Shown piece after piece: positions 1 through 7,988 of a stretch of DNA of 64,000 nucleotides. Source of the DNA: Segatella maculosa DSM 19339 = JCM 15638 (GTDB lineage: Bacteria; Bacteroidota; Bacteroidia; Bacteroidales; Bacteroidaceae). The stretch is taken from positions 6,440 through 70,439 of the forward strand of contig NZ_KB908323.1 in the NCBI RefSeq assembly GCF_000382385.1, given 5' to 3'. Position 1 is the first letter of the stretch; the number at the start of each line of letters is the position of its first letter. The translations under genes were made by a program, and so were the position numbers. The notes below the pieces were generated by a model. The model made no database searches and was not told where the DNA came from. It saw only the letters and a list, made by a program, of their open reading frames with translations.

Positions 1-250
1 TTTCCGAGGCCTCGTTTCTTAAAAAACATTTTGCAACAGCATTTCCGAGGCCTCGGAAAATAAAAATGCATACTGAAATTATATTTCCGAGGCCTCGGAA
101 AGTAAAAATGCATATTGCAATTGTATTTCCGAGGGCTTGGAAAGCAAAAAAACATTTTGCGACAATGTTTCTAAAAACTTAGAAAATAAAAAACCTTTTG
201 CGACAATATTTCTAAAAACTTAGAAAATAAAAAACCTTTATGCGGGAACA
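1..250. repeat. Tandem array of about 42-bp units with palindromic core
   Basis: Six units begin at about 1, 42, 84, 126, 168 and 209, so the period is 41-42 bp. The best-kept units carry the perfect 18-bp palindrome TTTCCGAGGCCTCGGAAA followed by an A-rich linker. The last two units have lost the GC-rich centre but keep the flanks. The array may extend beyond the left edge. No gene lies within it. Each unit could form a hairpin in DNA or RNA; function is unknown. Confidence 0.85.
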
Positions 251-329
251 AAAAATAAAATCTCTCCCGCTATTTCCAAATGCGGGAGAGACTAAATTTA
301 CAGCAAATTATTTATACGCAGTTCGCACT

Positions 330-448
330 CCCCTCCCTTCGGGAGGGGTTGGGGGTGGGTTCCTCCTCTTTCTTGCTTATTCGGGAGGGGTTGGGGGTGG
401 GCTCCCCCCTCTTTCTTGCTTATTCGGGAGGGGTTGGGGGTGGGCTCC
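330..448. repeat. G-rich tandem repeat, period 42-43 bp
   Basis: Three copies of a GGGAGGGGTTGGGGGTGGG block start near 340, 382 and 425, separated by a T/C-rich linker. A partial inverted copy (CCCCTCCC) precedes the first and could pair with it. The array ends directly at the stop codon of the CobW-type gene, so it lies in that gene's 3' region on the opposite strand. The G-tracts could form quadruplexes on the plus strand. The period is close to that of the neighbouring array although the sequence is unrelated. Confidence 0.8.
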
Positions 449-449
449 C

Positions 450-1652
450 TTAATCCACAAGCCGTGCGTCGAGCAGACGTGAAATCTCGTCCTTATCTAA
501 GTGCTGGCCGATAAAAACAAGCTTCTGCATGCGGTCGCCGTAGGTTTCGTCCCAGTCGCGACGCAGCCCCTCCTCGCGCGCCTTGAGCGCCTCGAGTTCC
601 TTTTCGGGCATCGTGGCATACCACTGTCCGGCATTGCGCAGCCCCATCTGGCGACCGGCTTGCTCAAAGACATAGCAGGTTTGCGGCTCATCCTTGAACC
701 AGCAGATGCCTTTGCAGCGAATGACGGTCCGGGGCCATTGTGTGGCGATGAACTCGTCGAAGCCCACGAGGTCGAACGGCTTGCGGCGATAATAAACAAA
801 GGTCCCGATGCCATACTCCTCCACTTCGCCCCCTTCGTGATGGTGGTGATGATGGCCCGCTTCGTGGTTGTGGTCGTCGTGATGGTCGTGATGCGCAGCC
901 TCCTCCGTTTCCTCACCGTGATGATGCTCAATTTCGTCAATCCACGCGGCCGAGGTCGCTACCGCGTCGAAATCGAAGCGGCCGGTGTTGACGAGCTTGT
1001 CGAGGTCCACGTCGCCGTAGTTACATTCGATGATTTCTGCCTTTGGCTGCAGCGCGCGAATGATGTGCTTGATGCGTGCCAGCTCGCGCGGCTCCACCTC
1101 GGCGGCCTTGTTGAGCAGGACGATGTTGCAGAACTCGATTTGTTGGATAACGAGGTTCTCGATGTCTTCCTCGCCGATTTCCTGCCGCACGAGCGCGTCG
1201 CCGCTTCCGAATTCGTCTCTCATTCGCAGCGCATCGACTACGGTTGCGATGCAGTCGAGTCTGAGAATGCCATCCTTGATGTATTCCGGTCCCATGGTCG
1301 GTATGGAACAAACCGTCTGGGCGATGGGCGCCGGTTCGCAGATGCCGCTGGCCTCAATGACGATGTAGTCGAACTTTCGCATCTTGACGATGTCGTGCAG
1401 CTGCTTGACGAGGTCCATTTTCAGCGTGCAGCAGATGCAACCGTTCTGTAGGGCGACGAGGCTGTCGTCCTTTTCATTCACAATTCCGCCCTTTTCTATC
1501 AAATCGGCGTCGATGTTCACCTCTCCGATGTCGTTTACGATGACCGCGAACTTGATACCGCGCCTATTCGATAAGATTCTGTTCACCAGCGTCGTTTTCC
1601 CGCTGCCCAGATAGCCCGTGAGCAGTAAAACCGGAATTTCTTTCTTGTTCAT
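450..1652 (-). CDS. CobW/COG0523 G3E-family GTPase (metallochaperone)
   Basis: A 400-residue cytoplasmic GTPase of the G3E metal-chaperone class, expected to deliver zinc or another metal to a client protein using GTP. Visible are the P-loop GYLGSGKTT at residues 13-21, the family CxCC metal site (C72, C74, C75 in NGCICCTLK), the guanine-specificity motif LLNK near 178-181, and a C-terminal CobW_C domain. A histidine-rich stretch at 242-271 between the domains is a likely metal-loading loop. Length is normal. The ATG at 1652 has AGAGGAAA upstream. The gene is monocistronic, with a minus-strand TACCTTTG promoter and a palindrome at the start site. COG0523 is certain; the metal and client are not visible. 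Confidence 0.93.
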   Translation of the reverse strand: MNKKEIPVLLLTGYLGSGKTTLVNRILSNRRGIKFAVIVNDIGEVNIDADLIEKGGIVNEKDDSLVALQNGCICCTLKMDLVKQLHDIVKMRKFDYIVIEASGICEPAPIAQTVCSIPTMGPEYIKDGILRLDCIATVVDALRMRDEFGSGDALVRQEIGEEDIENLVIQQIEFCNIVLLNKAAEVEPRELARIKHIIRALQPKAEIIECNYGDVDLDKLVNTGRFDFDAVATSAAWIDEIEHHHGEETEEAAHHDHHDDHNHEAGHHHHHHEGGEVEEYGIGTFVYYRRKPFDLVGFDEFIATQWPRTVIRCKGICWFKDEPQTCYVFEQAGRQMGLRNAGQWYATMPEKELEALKAREEGLRRDWDETYGDRMQKLVFIGQHLDKDEISRLLDARLVD

Positions 1653-1683
1653 CTCTTGTTTCCTCTCTTAAATTATAGTTACT

Positions 1684-1707
1684 ATGCAGAAATTGCATAC
1701 AAAGGTA
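1684..1707 (-). promoter_or_regulatory. Promoter -7 box and palindromic operator of the CobW-type gene
   Basis: On the minus strand TACCTTTG (1707-1700) fits the Bacteroidota -7 consensus. One base downstream lies ATGCA-GAAAT-TGCAT (1684-1698), an inverted repeat with 5-bp arms covering the expected start of transcription. That placement suits a repressor, possibly a metal-responsive one, which is inference. No clear -33 element is seen. The leader to the ATG would be about 40 nt. A TAACTTTG on the plus strand at 1729-1736 has no downstream gene. Confidence 0.5.
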
Positions 1708-1884
1708 TAAAAAATTATCAATAATGCGTAACTTTGCAGCGATTGTGCGTCATATTCACGGTAAAACAACGCAGCACAGCTGAAGATGAACAAAAAAGAG
1801 CATTTTTCTGCGCCCACATGCCACTTACGGCCTGATAGTGCAACGGAAACGTCCAATCGCAGGCTGCGTCGCGATTAGGCCGAA

Positions 1885-3036
1885 CTAACCCATCTTCTTC
1901 CTGTAACACCGATGCCTTCTGTGCTGTTCCGACTCGAAATACTGCCATTCGCTCTGCACAGCCGTATTGGTTTCCATCTGCGGCATGGCTTCCGCCCACT
2001 TGAAACCATATTGGTGGGAACGGTCAATGAGGTCGTTAAAGATAAGCGCATTGGCTCCTTTCTTACGGTATTCGGGCAATATTCCGATGAGAAGCAGGTC
2101 GACCGTGTCAGTCTTATGCCATTTCAAGACACGCAATAATGGCCACCACCCCATCGGAAAAAGGCGGCCGTCGCGCGTCTTCTGCAATGCTCGAGAGAAC
2201 GAAGGGAACGTGATTCCGAAGCCAATCATCTCGTTGTTGCGATTCCCATCGACCACAGCTGTGACGAGATTAAGGTCGGCTTTACGGATATAATCGTTCA
2301 CCAAGCCATCTATCTGTCGGTCGGATAGTTCGGAATAGCCGTAAAGGTCTTTATAAGTGGCATTGACAATCTCAAACAACCTACGCCCCATTCCCTTGTT
2401 GATTAGCTCGTCCGACGTGAATTTATGCACATGGAGATTGTACCGCGTCTCTATCATTCGGCTCAATTTCTCAAACTTCGGCGGTGCCACTTCAGGAATC
2501 TTGATACGGTATTCCAAATAATCATTGTCCTTTGCGAAGCCTTCCAGCCGTTCAATATGCTGTCGGTAATAGGGATAGTTATAGTTGGTATACATCGTAG
2601 AGAGGCGGTCGAAGCCCTCAATGAGCATGCCCTCGCGGTCCATATCGGTAAATCCGAGCGGTCCGGCAATCTCATTCATGCCCCTTTCGCGGCCCCATTT
2701 CTCAGCCACATCGAGCAAGGCTGTCGACACTTCCGGGTCGTCTACGAAGTCAAACCAGTTGAAACGCACTTCCTTACAGCCCCATTTTTCGTTGGCACGG
2801 TGGTTGATGATGGCGGCAATGCGCCCCACCATGCGCCCCGATTTGAACGCCATGAAATAGCAGGCCTCACAACATTCGAACGAAGGGTTGCGGTCGCTGC
2901 GTAGTGTTTTCATCTCGTCGCCGAACAAAAAAGGAACGGCATACGCGCAATCACGGTACAGTTCGTAGTAGAAGTCAATGAATTTCTTCAAATCACTCCT
3001 ATGCTCTACTGTCTTTATCTCAATTTGTGCACACAT
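1885..3036 (-). CDS. GNAT-superfamily acetyltransferase-like protein
   Basis: About 383 residues and soluble. The segment near residues 320-345 (LLLIGILPEYRKKGANALIF) looks like the acetyl-CoA-binding motif A of GNAT enzymes (VxPxYRxxGxG type), and an earlier stretch with FMAFKSGRMVGRIAAIINH resembles the GNAT beta2-beta4 region. This suggests two GNAT-like halves. I chose the ATG at 3036 (MCAQIEIKTVEHR) over an in-frame start at 3069 because 3069 would lie inside the promoter region. Substrate is unknown. Similar proteins are common in Bacteroidales. It is divergently transcribed from the patatin gene and shares a palindromic promoter element with it. Confidence 0.75.
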   Translation of the reverse strand: MCAQIEIKTVEHRSDLKKFIDFYYELYRDCAYAVPFLFGDEMKTLRSDRNPSFECCEACYFMAFKSGRMVGRIAAIINHRANEKWGCKEVRFNWFDFVDDPEVSTALLDVAEKWGRERGMNEIAGPLGFTDMDREGMLIEGFDRLSTMYTNYNYPYYRQHIERLEGFAKDNDYLEYRIKIPEVAPPKFEKLSRMIETRYNLHVHKFTSDELINKGMGRRLFEIVNATYKDLYGYSELSDRQIDGLVNDYIRKADLNLVTAVVDGNRNNEMIGFGITFPSFSRALQKTRDGRLFPMGWWPLLRVLKWHKTDTVDLLLIGILPEYRKKGANALIFNDLIDRSHQYGFKWAEAMPQMETNTAVQSEWQYFESEQHRRHRCYRKKMG

Positions 3037-3088
3037 TGTTTCACATGTTTTACGGTGCAAAATTACCAATTATTTCTCAATAATTCCT

Positions 3089-3104
3089 TATCTTTGCAAA
3101 GATA
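3089..3104. promoter_or_regulatory. Divergent palindromic -7 promoter pair
   Basis: The perfect palindrome TATCTTTGCAAAGATA reads as the consensus -7 box TATCTTTG on both strands: 3089-3096 rightwards to the patatin gene and 3104-3097 leftwards to the GNAT gene. RNA polymerase could be positioned in either direction but probably not both at once. The -33 elements are not obvious. Confidence 0.6.
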
Positions 3105-3130
3105 AAATACCAATCTTTCAAAATCAATGC

Positions 3131-4015
3131 ATGGAAACAACCAAAAAGAATGACCGAGAAACGAAGACCGGACTCGTGCTCGAAGGCGGTGCCTTGCGTG
3201 GTCTTTACACGATGGGCATCGTAGATGTGCTCACCGAAAACAACATCTTCTTCGACGGAATGATAGGCGTTTCGGCCGGAGTTGCCTTTGGTTGCAACTA
3301 TCCAAGCCGTCAACCGGGGCGTGCTTTGCGCTATAATCAACGCTATTCTGGCAATTGGCGCTATTGCAGTCTGCGTTCATGGCTCACCACGGGCAACCTT
3401 TTCGGAGCCGAATTCGCCTATCATCGGTTGCCAAAAGAGCTCGACCCGTTCGACTTCGAAGCCTTCAAAGCCTGCCCAACCGACTTTTGGATGGTGTGCA
3501 CCGACGTGGAAACGGGTCTCCCCGTCTATCGCATGGCCGACAAAGCGATGTCTTTCGACAGCCTCTGCGAGTGGGTTCGCGCCTCGGCCTCCATGCCCTT
3601 GGTGTCGAGAGTGGTCGAAATCGAAGGCCAAAAGCTGCTCGACGGCGGCGTGACCGACTCCATTCCGCTGCGCTTTTTCAGGCATCAAGGCTACAAACGC
3701 AACTTGGTTGTCTTGACACAACCACGCAATTACGTAAAGCGTCCCACGCCTTTCATGCCCCTCATGCGCCTCGGTCTGCGCCGTTACCCCAAGATGATAG
3801 CCGCTTTGGCCCGTCGCCATGTGATGTACAATGCGCAACTTCGCTACGTCGAAGCACAGGAACAATCAGGCGACACACTCGTTCTTGCGCCCGAAATGCC
3901 GCTTTCCATCAGCCATACCTCGCACGATCCGCAAGAAATGCACCGCATTTACGAGATTGGAAGGCGGCAGTGCGAGGCAAATCTGGCGCGGATAACAGCG
4001 TTTGTCAAGGGATAA
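3131..4015 (+). CDS. Patatin-like phospholipase
   Basis: A 294-residue patatin-family serine hydrolase, likely a lipid acyl hydrolase. All catalytic elements are visible: the oxyanion-hole loop EGGALRG near residue 20, the nucleophile elbow GVSAG (GxSxG) near residue 48, and the catalytic aspartate in LDGGVTDSIP near residue 176, the Ser-Asp dyad of the family. No signal peptide is seen, so it is predicted cytoplasmic or membrane-peripheral. The ATG at 3131 starts METTKKNDRETK; an in-frame upstream ATG at 2978 would overlap the divergent gene and promoter and is rejected. It looks monocistronic. Resembles the YjjU/RssA group; substrate is not predictable. Confidence 0.9.
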   Translation: METTKKNDRETKTGLVLEGGALRGLYTMGIVDVLTENNIFFDGMIGVSAGVAFGCNYPSRQPGRALRYNQRYSGNWRYCSLRSWLTTGNLFGAEFAYHRLPKELDPFDFEAFKACPTDFWMVCTDVETGLPVYRMADKAMSFDSLCEWVRASASMPLVSRVVEIEGQKLLDGGVTDSIPLRFFRHQGYKRNLVVLTQPRNYVKRPTPFMPLMRLGLRRYPKMIAALARRHVMYNAQLRYVEAQEQSGDTLVLAPEMPLSISHTSHDPQEMHRIYEIGRRQCEANLARITAFVKG

Positions 4016-4144
4016 ATAGAGGGCACCTCTAACGTCTTACAAGAGAAGCGAACCCAAGTCTGCGGGCAATGTCAGCAAGATAGGCGTGCGTATAAGTTGG
4101 CCGTTGACGCGTAAACGGGTGGACAAGTTAATTATTCCGGCTGT

Positions 4145-4348
4145 TGTAGGAATGTACAGCTCGTGCGTCTGCCCCAATAACCACGTGCTATACGCTTGCA
4201 ATTCACTTGGTCGGACGCACGAACCGTGCGTCCCTACATTCCCGCCTTGTTCCCATTGCATTTTAATTCCAGCCATTTTACCGTGCAATCTCAGCTATTT
4301 TAGGCGGCAATCTCAGCCATTTTACCGTGCAATATGGCTGAGATTGTT
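4145..4348. repeat. Composite intergenic repeat, copy 1
   Basis: The 460-bp gap after the patatin gene holds a degenerate (about 4145-4175) and a good (4213-4236) copy of the GGACGCAC-GAACC-GTGCGTCC palindrome. These are followed by hairpin-forming units (4268-4345) built from CTCAGCCATTTTACCGTGCAA and its inverse ATGGCTGAGATT. The same module recurs near 7.8, 21.6, 42.9, 50.8 and 63.9 kb. No coding potential is supported here. Confidence 0.8.
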
Positions 4349-4423
4349 TTGCGGTATGATTGCCGTGGAAAATCACCCACGCTTTTTGTCTCCCCGGAAA
4401 CTATCCAAAGATAGGTAAAACAC

Positions 4424-4454
4424 TTGACAAATTGAAAAATAATATGTACTTTTG
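4424..4454 (+). promoter_or_regulatory. Promoter of the membrane protein-glycosyltransferase pair
   Basis: TTG (4424-4426), a 20-bp spacer and TACTTTTG (4447-4454) match the Bacteroidota TTG-N19/20-TAnnTTTG promoter. Transcription would begin around 4460, 15-20 nt before the ATG at 4476. Confidence 0.65.
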
Positions 4455-4475
4455 TAAGCAGAAAAACCGGTGACA

Positions 4476-5828
4476 ATGAGAAACCCATTCAGCATTTTCG
4501 CCATCCGAAAGGGCGAAAGATGGCCTGCTTTGGCCATATTTATCTATCTGACAGCCTTGAACGTACTTGCCGTTTCAAAGCATTTCGAGGCGTTCACCCG
4601 TTGCGGACACCTCGGTTACTACTCGCTCTTCTTCGGCGATTTCACTCTTTCGGGCTTTGATCCTTTCACGTATGTTATTCTTTCCGAGTGGCGTTCGCTC
4701 TACAGTTTGGCCCGTCATCCGCTGCTGGCTGTGCTCATTTACCCGCTGAACCAGCTCAACCAATGGCTCATGATGCTGACGGATATGAACTGTGCCGTGT
4801 TCATTTGGGCCGCCGTTCTCATTGTTCTTTCGCTCTATTCTTTCCTTTTTCTATTCCGAATCCTGCACAAAATCATTGGCATCGGCCATAAGGATAGCTT
4901 CTTGTTATCAGTGTTTTTCTTCGCATTCGGGCACATTATGGTCACCGTTGTGGCCCCCGATCACTTCGCACTCTCGCTCTTTTGTCTGCTATTGACGCTC
5001 TATGTGGCCGGCCGGGCCATTCGTCTCAAAGAGCCATTAGCCGCATGGAAGACGGCGCTTCTGCTGTTCCTGTCAACCGGAGTCACCGCTACCAACGGTC
5101 TGAAAGTTGCACTTGCAGGGTGGTTTGCAGGTGGCAGACGGTTCTTCCGACCCAAATCGTTCGCCATTTCCATCGTGCTTCCACTGCTGTTGCTGGGCGG
5201 AAGCTATCTGATCATCAGTGAATACATTCAGAAACCCGAGCAGGAAAGGCGCGACCGCACGCTGAATCAGCGACTGAAAAAGGACGAAGCGTTTCGCAAA
5301 CAACAGGCGACGCTCATGCAAGCTGCGGCAAAACGCAACGCCAATCCCATCATGAAGGGCGAAAGTTTCCGCTGGACCGACCTCGCATTGTCACGTCCTC
5401 GCTCGGTCATAGAGGGCCTTTTCGGCGAGTCTTTGATGCTCCATGAAGACCATGCGCTGCAGGATGTCAACAAAGGACGGCCGGTTTTCGTGACTTATCG
5501 CAACAAAATGTGCTACGTTGTCGCGGGCATTGTGATGCTGTTGTTGCTGCTTGGCATCGTAACGGGGCTTCACGACCGCTTCATGCAGCTCTGCCTGTCG
5601 TGGTTCAGCCTTGACATGGTGTTGCATCTTGGCCTGGGTTTCGCCCTGTCCGAGGTCTATATCATGGCCGCCCACTGGACTTTTGTGCTGCCGATTGCCG
5701 TCGGTTTCCTGCTCAAGCGCCTGCAAAAGCCGGGCATCAAACAGGCTTTGCGCTTGCTGACTGTGCTCATCACGATGTTCATGTTGGCCATCAACGGTCG
5801 CATTTTCCTGAATTTCATATTGGAATAA
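4476..5828 (+). CDS. Polytopic membrane protein (DUF6080-like)
   Basis: About 450 residues with many hydrophobic segments; an integral inner-membrane protein of unknown function. It is clearly paralogous to the gene at 43207-44649. Shared blocks include SGFDP, RHPLLA, LNQxNQxLM/QINQGLMLL, YSFLFL, VPDHFALS, LLLTLYVAG and GRRF, in the same order and over the whole length. The family resembles what is annotated as DUF6080 in Bacteroidales; I give that name from memory. The ATG at 4476 aligns with the paralogue's start; a GTG at 4470 is also possible. Only 5 bp separate it from the downstream glycosyltransferase, so they are probably cotranscribed. The multi-TM topology and the partner suggest glycan or lipid-carrier work at the membrane, which is inference. 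Confidence 0.75.
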   Translation: MRNPFSIFAIRKGERWPALAIFIYLTALNVLAVSKHFEAFTRCGHLGYYSLFFGDFTLSGFDPFTYVILSEWRSLYSLARHPLLAVLIYPLNQLNQWLMMLTDMNCAVFIWAAVLIVLSLYSFLFLFRILHKIIGIGHKDSFLLSVFFFAFGHIMVTVVAPDHFALSLFCLLLTLYVAGRAIRLKEPLAAWKTALLLFLSTGVTATNGLKVALAGWFAGGRRFFRPKSFAISIVLPLLLLGGSYLIISEYIQKPEQERRDRTLNQRLKKDEAFRKQQATLMQAAAKRNANPIMKGESFRWTDLALSRPRSVIEGLFGESLMLHEDHALQDVNKGRPVFVTYRNKMCYVVAGIVMLLLLLGIVTGLHDRFMQLCLSWFSLDMVLHLGLGFALSEVYIMAAHWTFVLPIAVGFLLKRLQKPGIKQALRLLTVLITMFMLAINGRIFLNFILE

Positions 5829-5833
5829 GACTG

Positions 5834-6787
5834 ATGAAAGTGTCCGTTCTCGTTCCCGTTTATGGCGTGGCGCAGTATATCGGCGCGTGTGCCGCATCGC
5901 TTTTTGGGCAGACCTACCGTGATATCGAGTTCATTTTCGTAGACGATTGCTCGCCCGACGACAGCATTTCAGTATTGAAAGAGGTGTTAAAAGCCTATCC
6001 CGACAGGGAAAATCAGGTTCGGATATTGCGGTACGAGGCCAACAAAGGCGTGGGAACGGCCCGCCAAACTGCCTTTGCTCATGCCACGGGAGAGGCTGTC
6101 ATGCATGCTGACAGCGACGATATTCTGCCGAAAGATGCCGTGGAATTGCTGGTCAAAGCCATGCAAAAAGGAGCCTATGACATTGTAACCGGGGCCTATG
6201 CCACGTATGAAAACGGAACAATCGGAGCCATTATGGCACCGCCAAAACTGTCACGTCGGCGTTATTTGCGGCTGATGTTGTGTCAGAATTTAGTGAAACA
6301 TCATCTCTGGGCCCGCCTTTATCGGCGTGCATTCCTGCAGGAACAGCATATCGGTTTCGCCACCGGCATTGACTATTGTGAGGACTATACGGTCGTCACG
6401 CGGGCCTTTCTGTACGCCAAATACGGCCATATCGACCAAGTGGTTTACTACTATCGCACGGACAATGTGGCCTCTTATACGCATCAAATCTCCCGTAAGA
6501 ACCTCGTTTCCATGCTGAAAGCGAATGCCGTTGTGGCTGACTTTTTCCGCCAAAATGATAGGAAAAAGACTTACAGAATGGCCTTGGACATGGGATTGAT
6601 CAACATGTATCGCGAGGCCATGAAGCACGGAATGCAACCCAAAGAGATTGAACTTTATTGCCCGTTCAGGCCAAGCAAGCTCTTCAACAGGCTGTTTTTA
6701 AAAATGATGAAAAGCGGAATTCCGCTGCAAGTCAGCAATGTCTTGTATCTTGTTTACCGTCGGATAGCAAGAAATCTCGGCATGTAG
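5834..6787 (+). CDS. Glycosyltransferase family 2
   Basis: A 317-residue GT-A fold glycosyltransferase that would move a sugar from a nucleotide-sugar donor to an envelope or capsule acceptor. The GT2 hallmarks are all there: N-terminal SVLVPVYGVAQYI, the VDDCSPDDS donor-binding motif near residue 37, and the metal-binding HADSDD (DXD-type) near residue 97. No membrane segment is seen. It follows the membrane protein by 5 bp. The C-terminal half is variable, as usual for the family, and gives no clue to the acceptor. Convergent with the next gene; the 57-bp spacer shows no obvious terminator. Confidence 0.92.
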   Translation: MKVSVLVPVYGVAQYIGACAASLFGQTYRDIEFIFVDDCSPDDSISVLKEVLKAYPDRENQVRILRYEANKGVGTARQTAFAHATGEAVMHADSDDILPKDAVELLVKAMQKGAYDIVTGAYATYENGTIGAIMAPPKLSRRRYLRLMLCQNLVKHHLWARLYRRAFLQEQHIGFATGIDYCEDYTVVTRAFLYAKYGHIDQVVYYYRTDNVASYTHQISRKNLVSMLKANAVVADFFRQNDRKKTYRMALDMGLINMYREAMKHGMQPKEIELYCPFRPSKLFNRLFLKMMKSGIPLQVSNVLYLVYRRIARNLGM

Positions 6788-6844
6788 CGTTGCCACTCGG
6801 GCCCCGTTGCGCCGTCATCTCATTGCCGAACGGCCACCGAATGC

Positions 6845-7552
6845 CTACATCTGCACCTCGTTTTCAATCTTTTCGGCAGCGATTTCCTCCCTTCCGCGCT
6901 TCACATCGCCGTCATAGGTGACGAAATAAAAGCCGCGATGGGGCGTCCATTCCATGCAAAACAGGTCGTGAGGCCCGTCAAATCCGTTGTTCTTGATGTT
7001 GTGAAGCACCCAAGAACGCGTCTTGTTGCAACGCAAAAGCCCCTTTTCAACGATTGCACCGTTGTTGACCAACAAATGAGATTCGGCTAACTTGCCGGGC
7101 GAAAGCACCGTGACGGCACCGTTGGTTTCGAACAATACGTCCTCAACATCAAACATCGAGAAGATGCCTTTCTGCCGCAATAGCAAGCGAAACTGCTCCA
7201 TTTCGAGGCTGTTTCGCTTGAAAGCCTTGAAGTTAATCACGCCGTTTCTCACCAAAACCTCGCTTTCTCCCTTGATTAAATGGCGCAGTTTGAGCGACCG
7301 CATCGCAAAGCGAACGAGCATATTAAAGCCAGTCCACACGGCCAAAGCAAAGAGAATGTGCCACATAGACATGTCAGGATTGTAAAGCACACCACCGACT
7401 AAGGCTCCTATAACAAAGGCACTCACGGTGTCAAGTGGCGTGATTTGCGCCATTTGGCCCTTGCCTGCGATACGCAGAAAAACCAATATTCCAATCATGC
7501 CCGTGATGAGTTTCAGGGCTATCTCCACGTAGGGATGTATCCATTCAGCCAT
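6845..7552 (-). CDS. DUF421 (YetF-type) membrane protein
   Basis: 235 residues. Three hydrophobic segments fill the first ~80 residues (GMIGILVFLRIAG, VSAFVIGALVGGVLY, ILFALAVWTGFNML). The soluble domain that follows carries the family signature VRNGVINFKAFKRNSLEMEQFRLLLRQKGI and DVEDVLFETNG. DUF421 proteins are membrane proteins of unresolved biochemical function, implicated in spores or stress in Firmicutes. ATG at 7552 is at the usual family start. Monocistronic and convergent with the glycosyltransferase. Confidence 0.88.
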   Translation of the reverse strand: MAEWIHPYVEIALKLITGMIGILVFLRIAGKGQMAQITPLDTVSAFVIGALVGGVLYNPDMSMWHILFALAVWTGFNMLVRFAMRSLKLRHLIKGESEVLVRNGVINFKAFKRNSLEMEQFRLLLRQKGIFSMFDVEDVLFETNGAVTVLSPGKLAESHLLVNNGAIVEKGLLRCNKTRSWVLHNIKNNGFDGPHDLFCMEWTPHRGFYFVTYDGDVKRGREEIAAEKIENEVQM

Positions 7553-7799
7553 TTTTCCAATACTTTTTTTATTGATTCAAAACACGATATTCGGGCTTTA
7601 CGCCCCGAAAGAGGCCCGCCCCATGCCCCAACCTGCACACCGCAAGTTCGGAATTCGGCTGCAAATATAGACTATTGTCGCGAGATGTACAAGAGAAATG
7701 ACAGAAAATTGCCGCCAAAATGATGCCCATCAACGCACATAACGCCCCACCCCGCCGCCTGATATCATCGCTTTAAAAATAAACGCACCACTATGGTGT

Positions 7800-7935
7800 T
7801 CTAATTTCAGCCATTTCACCGCACAATATGGCTGAGATTACCGCGCAATATGGGTGAGATTGCACGGTAATATGACTGAGATTGAAACATAAGGTGTAAA
7901 TTATTGAATTTCAATTGAATGTATGTAGGAACGCA
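7800..7935. repeat. Composite intergenic repeat, copy 2 (degenerate)
   Basis: The 436-bp gap between the DUF421 gene and the esterase has no credible gene. It contains three alternating CAGCCAT/ATGGCTGAG-type units (about 7807-7885), then a spacer ending AAGGTGTAAATTATTGA and a worn copy of the GACGCAC module (GTAGGAACGCAAAACG, near 7924). The order hairpin cluster-spacer-GACGCAC is the same as in the copy at 42.9 kb. Confidence 0.75.
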
Positions 7936-7988
7936 AAACGAACGGAACGGCGAGACAACATGGGAGAGTTTCCTTGCCAAATCGTTCG

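Noticed and set aside
1..250. CRISPR array
   Set aside because: Units are contiguous and the linkers are similar to each other, so there are no unique spacers; no cas gene nearby.
330..448. Functional G-quadruplex regulator
   Set aside because: The G-tracts are real, but nothing besides sequence supports a regulatory role, and similar G-rich repeats are common background in these genomes.
501..1451. Long plus-strand frame opposite the CobW-type gene
   Set aside because: It is antisense to a gene with complete motifs, contains translated His-codon complements, and has no family resemblance.
2978..3130. N-terminal extension of the patatin gene
   Set aside because: It overlaps the divergent gene's start and the shared promoter palindrome.
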